Assembly (NCBI GenBank): GCA_023634235.1
Contig: JAMKCF010000012.1
Span: 16,873,884-16,937,883 of the forward strand
Source of the DNA: Pisaster brevispinus
Taxonomy: Eukaryota; Echinodermata; Asteroidea; Forcipulatida; Asteriidae
Length of the DNA: 64,000 nucleotides
Reading direction: 5' to 3'
Below are positions 14,001 through 27,329 of the stretch, piece by piece; position 1 is the first letter of the stretch; the number at the start of each line of letters is the position of its first letter. Under the pieces are notes generated by a model. That model was not told where the DNA came from. It worked only from the letters and a program-made list of their open reading frames with translations, and did no database searches. The position numbers were made by a program, and so were the translations under genes.

Positions 14001-16270
14001 AAACCATGTTATCGAGGCAAACGGTAATGCACCAGGTAAGGGCCTGTCAGTGAACTTGATGTACTTTTGATGGATGCTAACCTTTGACCCTTTAGTTGGT
14101 TTTTTTTAAAGGACTCTGCGTCACAAACACGCTCACTGAGCCGGTTAAAATTCATGTTCAGGCCGTTCCAACTATTTTCGAGAACATCATGCAGTAGATC
14201 TAGCTCGACACGTGTTGTCCCTTGAAGTAGCTTTGAAATGCCGGATAGTAAAGAGTTTTTTTTTTAAGAGTTGAGCTGCACGCGACATCCTCTTTAAGGG
14301 CAGAGCCTTGGCGGGGAATAAATCTATTTATAGCACAATAAAGGGAGGGGAGAGACAAAGAAAGATCGAATGACACCTTGGTGACTGGTTTGACGTGCAG
14401 CTTTAATGAGAAGTATCAAATCAAGACCCGGTTTAACTAATCATGAATTCAAGCTGGAAATTGATTGCAAGTCAAGGGAATTTACACAAAATTATCCCGT
14501 CGCTTTATTGGGAATCATGGGCGGCACCTCACTCTAGATCTGTGCGCCTCGATGCAGCCCGTGAAATTACACGGTTCCTCGAGCGTTTCGCTAATGGACA
14601 ACGCATGTACAACGAGAGAATTATTGAGCGGGAGGATGTGGCTAAGGCTCGACAGATTTCACTTAGGCATTCCCGAGCATTGGTGGATATCTAATGCATT
14701 TCGCTCAGCCATTGTTAGGTCCGGGGAACAAAAGCTTTCAATTTCGTTTCCATAAAATTAAGTTGTGGTTTTGTGAGCGTACGCGGCAAACGTCAAAACA
14801 AGAAAATGATCAGCTCTAAAATCTTAACAAAAGAGCTTTTATGGTTTTCAGAAAGTTTCACATTATCCACTCTGAATGGGGAGTGTGTTTCCCATCAGTG
14901 ATGTGTAAATATAGCATGTACATTGCATCTGAAGAACTGTTTTATTATACTTTTGTTTGCCAGCGGTACTCATAGTTCTGGCTCTGGTGAGGCGTGAAGT
15001 GCAAAATCGGAGCTTACGATGGATAAACAAGAAAGAAATGATAACAAATCCGCGCTTAAGGCTAGCGCGATCTGAGTGGGGAAGTTATCAACTTCACGAT
15101 GGTAAGCAATCTTGGCTTACACAGCTAGCACAGAAATGTCAGGACATAGCACTAGTGTCAACGAGTCCTTGCAAGTCTCGCGCGTGTTCGAGCATCGGGA
15201 CCCGACCACGTGGTAGCAAAAACCGTTTGAATACGCGCGGGACCTGCACGTTCTATATTGCCAGCAAATTTGGCATCCCAGTGACGTCGCACAATTCTGC
15301 AAACATAGAATGGACAGTAGGCCCTATGCAAATCAGCTTTAACTCAACAAAAACCTAGACGTACAAACCATTATTGTTTTTGTTTTCTTTTGTCCGTTCC
15401 CCTCTGTAGAGTATGTGAGTATTTTAAATCAAACCATGCTTGCGTTGAAACAATCGATTGGAAACCACCTATTGGCAACACCAATGTGTAACAATCCAAA
15501 TAAATGTACGGTACTCCATAAATTTATTAAAGATGGAAAACACGAAACATACTCGTTCATGTACAATACACATTAAGGGCCACCCGTTCCCTCATTGTGA
15601 ACTATTGAACCGAGCACCCACTCCCTCGTGTTAATATAGTTCTCACTTTCACTTGGTTTTTACAAGCTTGAGGCAACATGCAACCTCTTGTGACTGTTTG
15701 TCTACACAGCTTCTGCAAACACTTCAGAGTCAGAATGATTCAGCATTTGCAGGCAACGGTGACATTGCCATAATATAACAACCCTTAAAGACCGGCTTGA
15801 AAATTGATTTTTAATGAAAACCGAGTGTAAATGCCCAAGCGTTTTGTCATGTCACGCGGGCTCTCTTTTGATAACCAATATGTAGGGCGCATAGCTCATA
15901 GATTGGAAGTCCCAATTCCGAGGACAGAGTCTCCATCTACCCTTATATAAAGGATAACTTGTGGTCTCATTTATATGTGTGATATATGACAGGGGTCCAC
16001 TGTCCTTGGTATAAAAGGAAGTCATTTCTGTAACGCGTGTCGTAAATCTCATTCGACACCGCGCGATATTAGTGTTGGATAAAGCCTGCAACATGGATGT
16101 GGTTATTATCACACTGACCTCGTCATTTCTAATAAGGCGAACCGGGGGTAACTTGGAAATGTGATTTCACAGTGTACAGTGGTCTTGGTACTTGTGTCCC
16201 TGGACACGAACCTTGACCATGATGTGTTGGTCCCACGCGGAGCCCGAACCACTGTTTACTGGGCTATAGG
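11060..16270. other. Intergenic, no supported gene
   Basis: Contains dispersed-repeat copy 13478-13560 and an A12 run at 12987. The longest frame (14957-15358, 133 codons) has no recognisable domain and no convincing flanking splice pair. Confidence 0.55.
13478..13560 (-). repeat. Dispersed repeat with CATTGGCTGAGAGTT core, copy 1 (inverted)
   Basis: The reverse complement of this stretch (AACAGCGCCCTCACCGAAGT, then CCTATCATTGGCTGAGAGTT and a GCGCGTGCAC block) aligns to 37062-37136. CCAAT-type and CGCGTGCAC words make it GC-richer than its flanks. Confidence 0.65.
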
Positions 16271-16275
16271 TAGCG

Positions 16276-16400
16276 CACTCTGAAAACGTACGGGTCAGAA
16301 CTGACCTGAATCTGGGTCCCGTGATGGGGCCTGACCCTATATGGGTCAGTCTGATCCTTTCTGGGTCAGTATGGCCCGGAAATAACCCAAACATGGGTCA
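16276..16400. mobile_element. Partial copy of the GGGTCA-rich MITE-like family
   Basis: It starts CACTCTGAAAA, close to the other two copies, then runs through GGGTCAGAACTGACC, GGGTCAGTCTGATCC (16343-16357) and GGGTCAGTATGGCCC (16363-16377). The right end is not clear, so the copy may be truncated or diverged. Confidence 0.45.
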
Positions 16401-16662
16401 AAGTGAAGCAGAATCAATGTTATAAATCCCATTTTCAGTTTCTGACTCTGGAATTTTTTTCGGAGTACACACAAGATTCTGCCGAACACTGATCGTAGTG
16501 GACTTTGAGTTTTAGAATAGCGTTCTTTGTTTTTTGTTTGTTCAGAATTTCAACACTCCTTGTATGGCTTTCTATGGTTTTTAAACTATAATTAATAAGG
16601 CTTTCAAACTATAAATAATAATGATACAAGTTATGGACACCGCGGTAAGCTAATTATATAGG

Positions 16663-16700
16663 TGGTCTCGATTCCCGACGTTTCGATCAGTGCGGTACGA
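16663..16700 (+). repeat. Short dispersed repeat (TCTCGA..CGACGTTTCGA)
   Basis: GGTCTCGATTCCCGACGTTT followed by CGATCAGT. A related GGTCTCGACGTTTCGAACAG occurs at about 45817-45836, inside intron 1 of the EGF gene. It is probably a remnant of an interspersed repeat. Confidence 0.4.
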
Positions 16701-19188
16701 TGGTCATTTTGATTAGAAATGTAACGCAATTCTTTGTGATTGTCCAGAAAATGAGCATAGCGATAAAATCACAATTCTGTTCTCTTTTGTTGTTGTTTCT
16801 TGATGTCAGTCGTCATGCTGGATGACCCAGACGTGGACAGTGACATAATTCGTTACGTATGAAATAAAGCAGACCATCGCCGTCAGATATTAACTAGATT
16901 CATTTCCTGTTCTTGTAGCTCTCTAGTCCACGACATGCCAGCGAATCTTCCTTAGACACACACACTGTATTAAATAATGGGTCATATTCAACTGTTTCAT
17001 TTATCAAAGTAGCACCAATGATGGCTAGGTCAAATTGCCTTCGTAAAGTACGCCTGACACGCCACATGTTTGTTGATGTCCATAAAGAGACCTTGTACAT
17101 GTACTCCGTGTAAAAGCAAACTCACCCGTAACTGATGAGCAAAATGTTTCGCAAAAAGACTGCTTCCGTTTGCAACCAGTATTTACATCACATGGCCTTT
17201 GGACGCTTGACATGCTTCTCTTTACTGGCCAGGTTTATCTGTGGATCTTTCCAGGTAGCTTGCTTAGCAATAAGAAGTTGGCCTCCGATGGTGGAGCTAG
17301 AGGGGGCTCTACTTCAAAAAGCAAACGCCTGCCATTTAAACACAAGATTCCAGAGGGCACTTTTTTTTCATCTTAGATCAGTCTCGATTTTGCGGTCATC
17401 TTAAAAACTGTCTTCCATTCAACCCACTGTCTCAAAAGTACTCAAAATAAATTGAAGGTACTTGGATTGTAACAACAAAGGCCAACAAATAGTGGGGCAG
17501 ATAGGGTAACATGTTTGGGGAAATTGTGTCTTTCGTAGGTTTGAATATGGGTAGAATAACAAGACATTTTCGAAACTTTCAAAATGGCTGCAATCGCGTG
17601 TTTTTTGGTTTATTCTGTGGTAAATACAAATTTTGTTTACTAGACAGTTCTGCGCTGGCCCTATAGCCAACTATCTTTCTCATGACATACTGTTTGCAAA
17701 ATGTCATGCTGGTATCCTCCACGTCACAATCACATCACCTACCTGCCGTGCTTAACAGTTGCCAACAATGTGTTAACAGTCTTTAATGATATCTCGTAAA
17801 TTCTCCGGGGAGATTGTACTGACGCCAGCAAGGGAAAAAAACTGTCAGAAAATATTCGGGAAGGGGCGGTATAGATCTTTATCCTCCTGTGACTATAATT
17901 TGGCGGAAATAATTGTCTTCAAGGACATTAACCACGCCACAACGCGCAACACTTTACCGCGTGTTAAAATCCAGAACTACCTTTAAATAAACTATGCACG
18001 ATTTACAACATGAATATATACATAAACTACAAACCAAGCAAGATGGTACTTAAAAAACCGCATATAAAACACTGGTCTTTAAACCCGGCAGCAAACAGCG
18101 CAGTGACTATAATTTAATCATTTTGTCGCAGCATGGGGACCAATTATCTCAGCATGTTTTCCCTCTGACAACATTTTCCCGCCACTTTTTTTTTTGTGAA
18201 GGCCCAGAGCATAATTCAAGCATCAAGCAAGTAAACATCGTCCCAAGGGTTCCTCCGATCCTCCCTGTGGGGGAATGTCCCTCCCCCATATAGATGTTGT
18301 ATATTTATATTAAACAAGCCAGTCTGCGCACTTTTTTTCTTGTTCTTCTTTCTTGCAGCCGTAGAAGCCTCGGTCCTTTGGCAGCACTGAGGTGGTGATG
18401 ATATAACAGTCACGTACCTGACACACCCGTTCGCTCCTGTGGCAGGTCTATCGCTTGAGCAAGTGTGTGTGTGTTACATGCAATATCCCACTACTTGTAG
18501 GAAGAAGAAAAAATGCTCAGTAATAACGAGAGGCTCAAGTTCATGTATGTAAACAGAGAGGGCGTGGGGCGCCTGGGCCTTTATTTGGGAGGGGGCCAGA
18601 GCTGTGACATTTGCTTCAATCTGTAATTTATAACGGTCAAAGGCCGATGCACTTTACATTTTTTGCCGACTTCTATGGCTAGGACAAGTAGCGCCAAACA
18701 GCGAGTGTGTGCCTGACGTTTTTTCTTTTTCTTGTCTTTTTTTCTTCTTTTTTCCCCCGAAGGGGTCGTGTCGGATATCAAATTACTCCCTATATTACAA
18801 AACATTTGTTCATACCCTTCGTATCCAAGTACAGGATGGAAATTTATCGAAACTGAATGTAAATACTAAACCATGTTTTTTTAAGACTTGAGATGTACAA
18901 AGCATTATTCCAGTAAGGCTTGCTTCGCTGTCATGCTATTTTGTTAAACAAAACAACATTACTAATAATAAAACTATGGTTTATACAGATCATCGGATTG
19001 GTAAGTGCCGTGAAGAATGTTTGGTTTCTATATGCAACCTCACTGAGTACCCATTCTCAACATAGTGCTTACAAACCTAGCAGGAATCCATCGCTGCATC
19101 TGCTGCAGTCCAAGAATGTCCGATGCGAACCTACAAAACACCTGACCATTTTTTTTAAATTTATTTATTTATTTATTTATTTATTCAT

Positions 19189-19233
<45 letters not shown>

Positions 19234-20660
19234 TTTTTTTTTGGGGGGGGGTTGTGCTCACTTAAAGGTGAGCGTTATGTTTGATTACATTCTCTCCGGT
19301 TGTTTGTCCGGTATGCTAAACATACTGCATGAGTTGATTTATTTAACTTTAACTAAAAAAAACAAACAAAAAAAACAAAACACACACCAAAATTAAGTAC
19401 GTTCAAGTAAACAAAAAGACAAGACAAAACTGTGTTGCTCTCTAATATTCCTTCAAGATAAGTCTTCACCAATGTGACACTGTACTTTGATTAGTATTTA
19501 TGTGTTGCAGACATACTCCCAATTTGCATTGCTTCAAGTTAGCCATGATTGTGAATTAAATGTCCACCGTCAGACAGTGTTCTTGTGTGTAGCAGGGATG
19601 AGCCCCTCCAATGTTTGTAGGCGCCTATTAAGTTGATCAAAATGCATTACATGTGAACAGTTGTTGATTATCTGAGTTTATTTGATATGCTGGTCTGATC
19701 CATGACGGGACAATCAGGGGGTATTTTTGAAGTTTGCGTGCTTCCAAAAAGCAAAAGTAGTGGCCATCACATCAGAAGCCATCAATTTAAATAGCCGTTA
19801 ATGGCTTCTGCGGTTTGAGGTATGATATATGAACGAACATTATAAACGGACGACTTAAAGCTGAAACTGTTTGTTATTAACTCTTTACAAATACTGCAAT
19901 GACAAATATTACTTTCTTGAATACTGCCTTTGGACAGCAATAATTAAACACTTACAAACACACACGAAATACATAACAAAATATGAGACTTATCTCTGCG
20001 TTTTTATATAAAAGTAACCGCCACCTAATGTGAAAGAATTTTCAAAAGTTGATAGACTGTGTGCCATTGAAAAATTTCGAATGAAAATGAGTGTTTTCAT
20101 AAAAATATACATATAAAAATTCGATGACATTTTCAAACCTCTTGCAATTTTAACATAAAAGAACTTTCATCTGTTATCGGTATGAATTGGGGCACTTTTT
20201 GTGTTGGTGTGAATAAACAAGAAATGCTGACAACAACAATTTCTACGGAATTTTGTAAACCTTGAGGAGGAATTGGAAGGGAATCTCCGAGTGAGGTCAT
20301 CGGGTCAATATTGATCAGCTTCAGGCTTCAATAATTGCTCTAGCAAAATACCGGTAGGGTGAACGTTTAAGTAATTGAATTTCAAGCGAGTTTCACAATT
20401 GGTAATGAAATAAAATTGTGGCATTGACAACAATGCTAAACAGCGAAACTGTTTTCAGGGCGTGGAAGTCAAAACATGAAAATAGAGATCGCAGACGGGA
20501 AGGAAGGTCCGATGACGTTGTTGTGGAGCCATTGGAGACTCTTCTAACCACTCACAAAAATGGGTTTACCGTTAATCATCGTGTCGTACTAGTAATTACT
20601 TTTAACAAAATATCCTTTCGCTAAAGATATTTGGTTACTTTACGATGACAGTTCATTAAG
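16700..20660. other. Intergenic, no supported gene
   Basis: Apart from the ATTT tract and SINE-scale low-complexity pieces, nothing is recognised. The 158-codon frame at 18920-19396 is carried by the ATTT microsatellite. Confidence 0.55.
19155..19251. repeat. ATTT microsatellite ending in a T9-G9 run
   Basis: (TTTA)n from about 19157, one TTCA interruption near 19183, then T9 (19234-19242) and G9 (19243-19251). Confidence 0.93.
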
Positions 20661-20669
20661 TATTTTTGA

Positions 20670-21560
20670 AAGCATAGAGTAATATAGGGTAGCAATAATA
20701 CCTACAGCCAAACGGAAATCTAGTTGAAATGGTTTTTAACTGCTATCCTGTAATCTTTTTCTTTGAAGGTAATAGTTGTACCTTCTTCGTTTTTGTTTTA
20801 AACCGTTAAAGGGTATCTTCCTAGATCACGCACACTTTAGGTAAACATTAACTCTTCATTTTCTTTTTCCCAATGAAGTATGCTCATGTTTTTGTTTTTT
20901 GTTTTTTGTTTTTCTTCTTTCTTTTTTTTTTTTTTTTTTTTTTTTTTGGGGGGGGGGGGTGGTATTGCATAGCAACACATCAACACCCAAATGGAAATGT
21001 AGTATTAATTGTTCTTTTGACTGTTTCTCTGTAATATTCTCTCTGTATAAATATAATATAGTTTACCTTCTTTGTTTTTGTTTACCTCTTTACAGGTGTC
21101 TCACAAGATCGCTCACCAGGTAATTGCCGTTTCTTTATTTTGTATTTTCTCAATAATTTCTGCGTTATGTATTTGAAGTAATACAGCACTGCGTTATATA
21201 CCAACAGCCAATTCGAAATGTAGTTAAAATTGCTTTCGACTATTATCCTGTAATTTGTTCTCTAGGAAGTATTAGTTGTATGCTCTTTTTTGTTTGTTTA
21301 CACTGTATGCCTTTATCCCTAGATCACCCTCAATTTTTAAAGGTAATTATCATTGTTTCATTATTTTTTTTTCAATGATGTCTGTTGATGTTAGTATTGC
21401 AAGTAACAAGTACCAACACCCAGATGGAAATGAAGTTGACTTTTTGTTTGACTCTTGTCCTGTAATTTGTTTTTCTGGAAAGGCAATACTTGTACCTTCT
21501 TGTTTTTGTCTACCTCTTGAAGGATAGACCCACTCATACTTTTAATTGGTAGTTACCGTC
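20670..21560. repeat. Four-unit imperfect tandem array, about 210-280 bp per unit
   Basis: Related segments start near 20702, 20979, 21200 and 21412. Each begins like CCAACACCCAAATGGAAATG, continues to TCCTGTAATTTGTTCTCT, then a TAGTTGTACCTTCTT block and a T-rich stretch ending AG, a short segment, and GTAA or GTAG. The second unit is preceded by a T26-G12 homopolymer (20922-20959), which lengthens the first spacing. Copies are diverged, so the array is old. Confidence 0.75.
20922..20959. repeat. Compound homopolymer T26-G12
   Basis: A T26 run passes directly into G12, inserted within the 20.7-21.5 kb tandem array. The same T-then-G order recurs at 19234, 35164 and 63198. Confidence 0.95.
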
Positions 21561-23180
21561 TATTCATCTTTTGGTGTCTGGTCATGGTTTTGGAGTGTTT
21601 GGTCTGGTCCATGGTATTGTATTTGTTTGACTGTGAACTTTGTGATAGTCGTCTTCAACATGACTGTATATACTCATAAGTCTGCTACAGTTTTCGGGAT
21701 CAAACACGGGCTCGGTTTCATACTGTCTAGGCTTAAACAGCAGCTAAGACTACCAAATTTTGCTTACCAGAATAAAACTACCAGCCACTTCATGTACCAT
21801 CTGTGACTGGTATTTGCCTGTTTTTACTCAGCAGACATTGTTTAGCAGCTATTTTCTGAAATTAGTCCCAGATCCTTGCCACCTTTCCGGTATCTCCAGC
21901 ACATTTCTGTCAGTTTTGGTGCCACACAGGAAGCTTTAGACTCGTTGTTTTGCCATAAACTCTGTGGTGTCTCGTTCATCAACGCCTGACTCGACTTCGG
22001 ACTATTTGATCATAACAGATATAATCTTTGTTTAGCTATGACATCTGTGGTAATTGTCCCCATCGATGTATTTTGCAGTTTTGGGGGCGAGGTGGTAGAT
22101 CCATCTGTTCGTTTGGCCATGAACCAGATGGTATCTCCTTCATCAATAAGAGAAACATCACACTACAACGCACCTGTCTGGCAATGACTTTTGTGATATC
22201 TATCTCATCAACATCTGATTCATCAAATTACTGAACCATATAACACTCTTTGTCTGTCCATGACCCTTAACCATATCAACAACGTCAATGTCTGTTTAGA
22301 TCATGGGACTTAGGATTGTGAGAAGGACGAGAACAGCAGATGGATACGATGTGTTTTTTTGTTTGTTTGTTTGTTTTTTGAAACGGGAGTCGTATCTTGG
22401 AGAGGGTGGCCTTGGTCCGGAAAGGCTTTTGTATAAAACAGTTATTACAGCTTGTGAGCAATAAAATTAGCCTTGATCGAGACTTAGGGGGAACTGGGGC
22501 AAGCCCCTCAGTATACCAGTTACCTGGGATAAAGTTGTGATTTGGCATGGATCGACCACACACTTTCTGTCTTCACAAGTACGGGACATCAGTCGTAACG
22601 GTAGCTGGCATACTCACTGTAATGGCATTCAAATGATAACAAATACTTTAGAAAAAAACTTGTCCTCATTACTGTCGCCGTGCTGTCTCTGTATGGGATT
22701 GGCCTGAATTCACTTCCTGTTTCCAATCTCGTTGTCATTTCCGTACATTCTCGTCCCTGTGCATACCCAGCGGCCAGTGCCGTTTATTAACAACATGCAA
22801 CCGCATTTTTGCAGACCCCTTATAATTCCATCGCCTCAATCTGTTACTTAAAACTGCACTTGTCTGTAAGTGACATTTTATAACTCATCTTCGCTCTGTG
22901 CTGAAAGATCGTTTAATATTCTCCTTCAACAATCCGATTCAGACCGCTGATCAAATTCACTTCCAGATGAATAGACTTTATTTCCATTGATGAAATATTT
23001 CCATTACTTGTGGACGCTGCAAAATATCAACTGTATACAAAAAAAAAAAAATGCGTGTACGTATTGTCTAAGTCCAGTGTATCTTCCATAGTAAAGACAT
23101 AGGTTTGAGAGTGTTTTCTGTTCATTATTATGTCAAGTGCGAGGCAGGCAAGCATTGGATAGTCGAGTGTTAACGTCGTC
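21561..23180. other. Intergenic, no supported gene
   Basis: Holds a GTTT tract near 22355-22378 and T/C-rich sequence with several ATGTCTG-type words after the tandem array. No exon model could be supported. Confidence 0.55.
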
Positions 23181-23181
23181 A

Positions 23182-23894
23182 TTTGTACAAAGTGACAAAT
23201 GTGTCAAAAATACTGGGTGAAAAAGCCTCTCCTTTTGTTTTTTTAACTATTGATGTAGACAACGCTGTTAAAATGTTCACAAAGTTTCAGGACCAATTTA
23301 CGTAGTATATTTTCGTAGTTACACTAGCTGTCATAACCGACGAATCATATATTTCTCAATTCTTGTTTTTACGAAGTGACAAATCATAAATCGCTATCCA
23401 TTGAAATACGTTTGTTTGTTTGTTTGTTTGTTGTTTGCTTGTTGGGGTGTTGGGGTGTTTGTTTGTTTGTTTGTTTGTTTTCCATTATTTTATACTTTCG
23501 TACATACAGGCAAATAATGAATAGCGATCAATTCATAGCGCAGGCACGTCGGCAAAATGGGTGTGGTTTGTGCGTTATGACAAAGTGACAAGAACGTTCA
23601 TTTACGGTTTTTGCGAAGTGACAAACACATGCATTGGTTTGTGAACAGCGCTCTTCCGGCAGGTCTGTTTTATGGGGTGAGGGTTGCGAAGTGACTAATG
23701 TGTTTAGGAGTTAATAAACCAATTAAAACAGTTGCTAGATTGTAATAGTACTGACAGTTCTGTATGGCTGAAGAAATCAGTTTTATTTTGATACAACAAT
23801 TTAAAAGAAAAACTAGCAAAATAGTTCAACTTCAAACGTGATTTTGAAGACGCATATTTTTGGCCGAGGGACTAAATTGTCGCTTCGTAAAAAC
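23182..23894. repeat. Cluster of ACGAAGTGACAAAT motifs
   Basis: Copies lie at 23182-23205 (ACAAAGTGACAAAT), 23364-23387 (ACGAAGTGACAAAT), 23579-23599, 23607-23632, 23683-23700 (GCGAAGTGACTAAT), and inverted at 23873-23894. Spacing is irregular and the sequence between copies is not obviously repeated, which argues against a simple satellite. Confidence 0.55.
23410..23480. repeat. GTTT / TTGGGGTG minisatellite, reverse orientation of the 33.7 kb array
   Basis: GTTT runs flank TTGGGGTGTTGGGGTG. This is the same two-word composition as the larger array at 33731-33946, on the opposite strand. Confidence 0.85.
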
Positions 23895-25490
23895 ATCGAC
23901 GATATAGTTCTATGCAAGTCTTGCAACAACCTGGTAGCGTTACCCAACTTCTCTATTACAGTGTTGCTCCACAAGAGATTGTTTATAGCAGTATAGACGA
24001 AAGTCATTTACTGACATCAGTGACTGACTCGTGGGGAACAAAAGACAACGGTGTCTGTAATGGCTACTTGTAATAAACACACGTCATCTTTCATTCTCGA
24101 TAAAACTCGATAAAATAAGCTGCAAGTTTTGGAGCTGTAGCTCTTTCCATCTGGTTGAAACGCTGACCCTTCTTCACGATCAGAACACGAGGTCGATGTT
24201 TAAACTTTAGAGCTTTACTACAAGTTCATTGTCGTAACAAACTGCCTAATCAAATTTGCATCCATGTAATACAATATGTACAGCTCGTCAAAACCCCTGT
24301 GAAAAGGTAGAGGCCTTGACGTCAACGAATGCTTTGCCAAGTTTGTGTTATATCTATTATCTCGTGCAATTTAATTTTGCTGCTTCGGACTTGACCGCTT
24401 GATTTCACTTAAACGATTACAATTTTTGTTTTCCGGAGCGCTAGGAGGGGAATGACTTGCCTGTCCCTTCAGTTGAAACAAATAACCTCACAAGACGTAA
24501 TCAAGGAGAAGAGGCATCCAACGGAGTATCATTTATCAGTATTCAAGCTTTTACGTCCCCATGGGAACTGTGGAGGGCGAAAAACCCTGTTTCAGTTCTC
24601 GGGGGTAAAATTGCGAAGAGGACCCGGGGTAATACTTCGCTTGTTTGACGGGCTCAGGTGCTCTCACTGTCATCACTGCCACTTTGGAGTGGTCACTTTG
24701 GTCTTGTGGATGGGGCAGCAAGGCAATTATTAGAATCTTCATTTTTGTCCAGATCTTTTAATAAAAAAAACCCCAGAGTTACTGTGACAGAGAAGTGGTG
24801 ATTCCAGATCCCTTTGAATGCCGGGAGTATGGGCGGCCATTTTGGAAAAAAAAGAAAAAACCCAGAAAATACAAAAACAAAACCAAACAAACGAAAAAGC
24901 AAAAATGTACATTAAATCGTGCATTTTAGAAGAAGGCAAGTTAAACAACCTTGGATTAAGCGTTCATGATGAACTAGTGACCAAACAAAGAGCATCGTGA
25001 AATGGACATTGCCCTTTCATTTTTGCTTTGTTGTTGTTGACATTATTATGTTATACAACCGCTATTGTGTAAGATTCCTTATATGTATTTCATTTGGATA
25101 TGCATGGATATAAAAACAAAAATGCCCAATGATGTATTACGTGTACAATTTCTCAGGCAATATCGCAGCCGGTGCACCGTTGTTAGCCCTACGCTGGTAA
25201 CATGTTGCCCCAGGCCCTCTTTCCCCCCTGACGCTTGCATGATGATGATACATGACAGCTCCCCAAAGACACGCTTACTCTCTCCTCCCCCGCCCCCTTA
25301 GAAAAACGTTGAGAAGATTCATTAGAGACGATTAATTTGATTGATCTGGGATAAAAACACCTGCCAAAAAAAAAAAAAACCCGCATACAATAATTGAACC
25401 TCTGGTCAAGTAAACGGTTTTGACCGTGAATGACTGACCTGAACATCTGTTTCGAATAGTAGCGAACGATTTATCTCTTTTAAAACAATG
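23895..25490. other. Intergenic, no supported gene
   Basis: Overlapping frames at 24452-24948 on both strands have no domain. An A-rich stretch runs from 24845 to 24905. Nothing else supportable. Confidence 0.55.
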
Positions 25491-25666
25491 CACTCTAAAA
25501 AAGTCTCTGGTCAGAAATGAGCTGGATCCGAGTCCTCTGGAATCTGTGTCAAAAAACGAACCTGGAATGGGTCACGCTGAATCTAGTCAAGGATTCCGGG
25601 TCAGCCTGGCCCAGAAATGGGTCATCACGTCCCCTGGGTGGGAGCCGGAATCCGGGAATTAGAGTG
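25491..25666. mobile_element. MITE-like element, 176 bp, CACTCTAA/TTAGAGTG ends, GGGTCA-rich
   Basis: Perfect 8 bp terminal inverted repeats delimit the element. The interior carries several GGGTCA motifs, including GGGTCAGCCTGGCCC (25598-25612), a near-palindrome with a 3-base spacer. Length, ends and lack of an open frame fit a non-autonomous DNA element. A clear target duplication is not visible. Confidence 0.6.
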
Positions 25667-27329
25667 TTTTGTATGGTAGGCCTTTAAGACTATGGTTTGT
25701 TCACATTAAGGGATTGACTTTACAGATACATGGATGGTGATTGTCGAGAAAAAAATGACTTGTTTCAGTCTGAAATACTCACTTACTGCAACTGTACTAA
25801 ATAGTCACCAAGATGAAGTGAATTTGATTGCATTTTCACAAGTTGTTTGTTTTGCTTTTATTGAAAACTAATGGAATGGGAGCAATTACTCCATTTTTAA
25901 CACGGCGCAAGTTAAACTCGTCATCGTTAAAGCCCCACTTAAATCAATAATGAATTGCTCTTTATCTAGTTTGTTGTATAAAAAGCAAGCCTTAATTTGG
26001 ACAAACCATTGATCCATTGTTGTGTTAAATGAAAATGTAAAATGGTTAGAAACTACTTTTTGTGGGCATTTCTTAATAAAAAAAATTGTACGATTGTAAA
26101 ATGCAGACTAACCATCGAGGAGGAATGTTTATACAGCTTTAGGTGGTTTGTTTTTGGTATCAATCCCACACTCCCCGCGATCATGTTGAAGTGGGAGTTT
26201 GAAGAATTCCCTCCAAAAAGATGACAAACAGATGACGTATGTTGTTTTAAATAGGCAAGGTGAGGGCACTTGGTGAACGCAGATTGAGAACCCCACTATA
26301 TTGCAGCCCTCTGTGATTGTTGTTTAGTTTGGAAAAAAGTTTTGTAACCCTGCAGCAAGAGACCTGTTTGGTTGCCACGCCCCGTGGTACGTTGTCAGCA
26401 TGCTTCTAAGCTTTTCCCATAGGTTAAGAGGGTTGGTTTTGCCCCCCTTTTTATGATTTCTGTTTTAATCCAAATGTGTGGTTTACGTGACTTGCCTGGT
26501 TGAAATTAAGCTTATGTTTGCTCAATTGATTAAGTCGTATAATTAATGTTGGTTTATTCTACCATTGACAGATGAAATACCTATTTTGTACACAAAAGAA
26601 GCTGGCAGAGTTTTGTCCTGCCCCCTCTTAACCAAATCAGTATCCCTGTTGATTGCCACCCCTCTATAGGACGTGTGGCATGGTCCAGCTTAGGATATCA
26701 TGGAATGTGAGCTGACCAGTGTGTACAATGTGGTTTAGACAGTGCAAATGTTAAAGTATACCAGCATGCACTGACAGCAGCCCTCACTGAAGGGTAACCC
26801 CCCCCCCCCCACCCGGGAAATTCGAGCTTTTTTCAACCAGCATGCTATTAACTATAGCCTAAAATAGAGTAAGCTGTGCTAAGGCCCCAATGGTTTCCTC
26901 TTGTTTGTAAGGCTACCTTGGCTAACACGATAACATGTTTCGTTCTATGTCACGTTCTTATTTGGTTCAGGTGTCGTTCCCCAAAGTTCCCAGGAAGATT
27001 TTAAAGAAAAATAAAAAATGAGAATAAAGTGACTCCCAGTTTCTTCTCACACATTTCCTCACCTTGCGATTTCTTTACGTTGAGTTTCAGTATGTCATAG
27101 CTTAGACACAAGATCGTTGACAATCTTTCTAGTTTGTTTTTATGATTTTCTTCTTTTTCTTCTTCCCTTTTTCCACTCGGTGTTTAGTCCTTTCTTTTAG
27201 TCTTCATTGGGAAGATCCTAGCGAACAACAACAAAACAGGCACATTGTTGCCTTTAAAACAAACGAAGGGAGTTCCCTTCCATGGCAGTTTCTTTTACAT
27301 AAAAACCACTGTTCGGTTTAATTGCAAAG

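Noticed and set aside
14957..15358. 133-codon plus-strand frame
   Set aside because: Mixed composition but no domain and no splice context; a short similarity (ATTGCCAGCAA) to 9075 is too small to define a repeat.
18920..19396. 158-codon frame with an FIYLFIYLF block
   Set aside because: The core is the ATTT microsatellite; the remainder has no recognisable feature.
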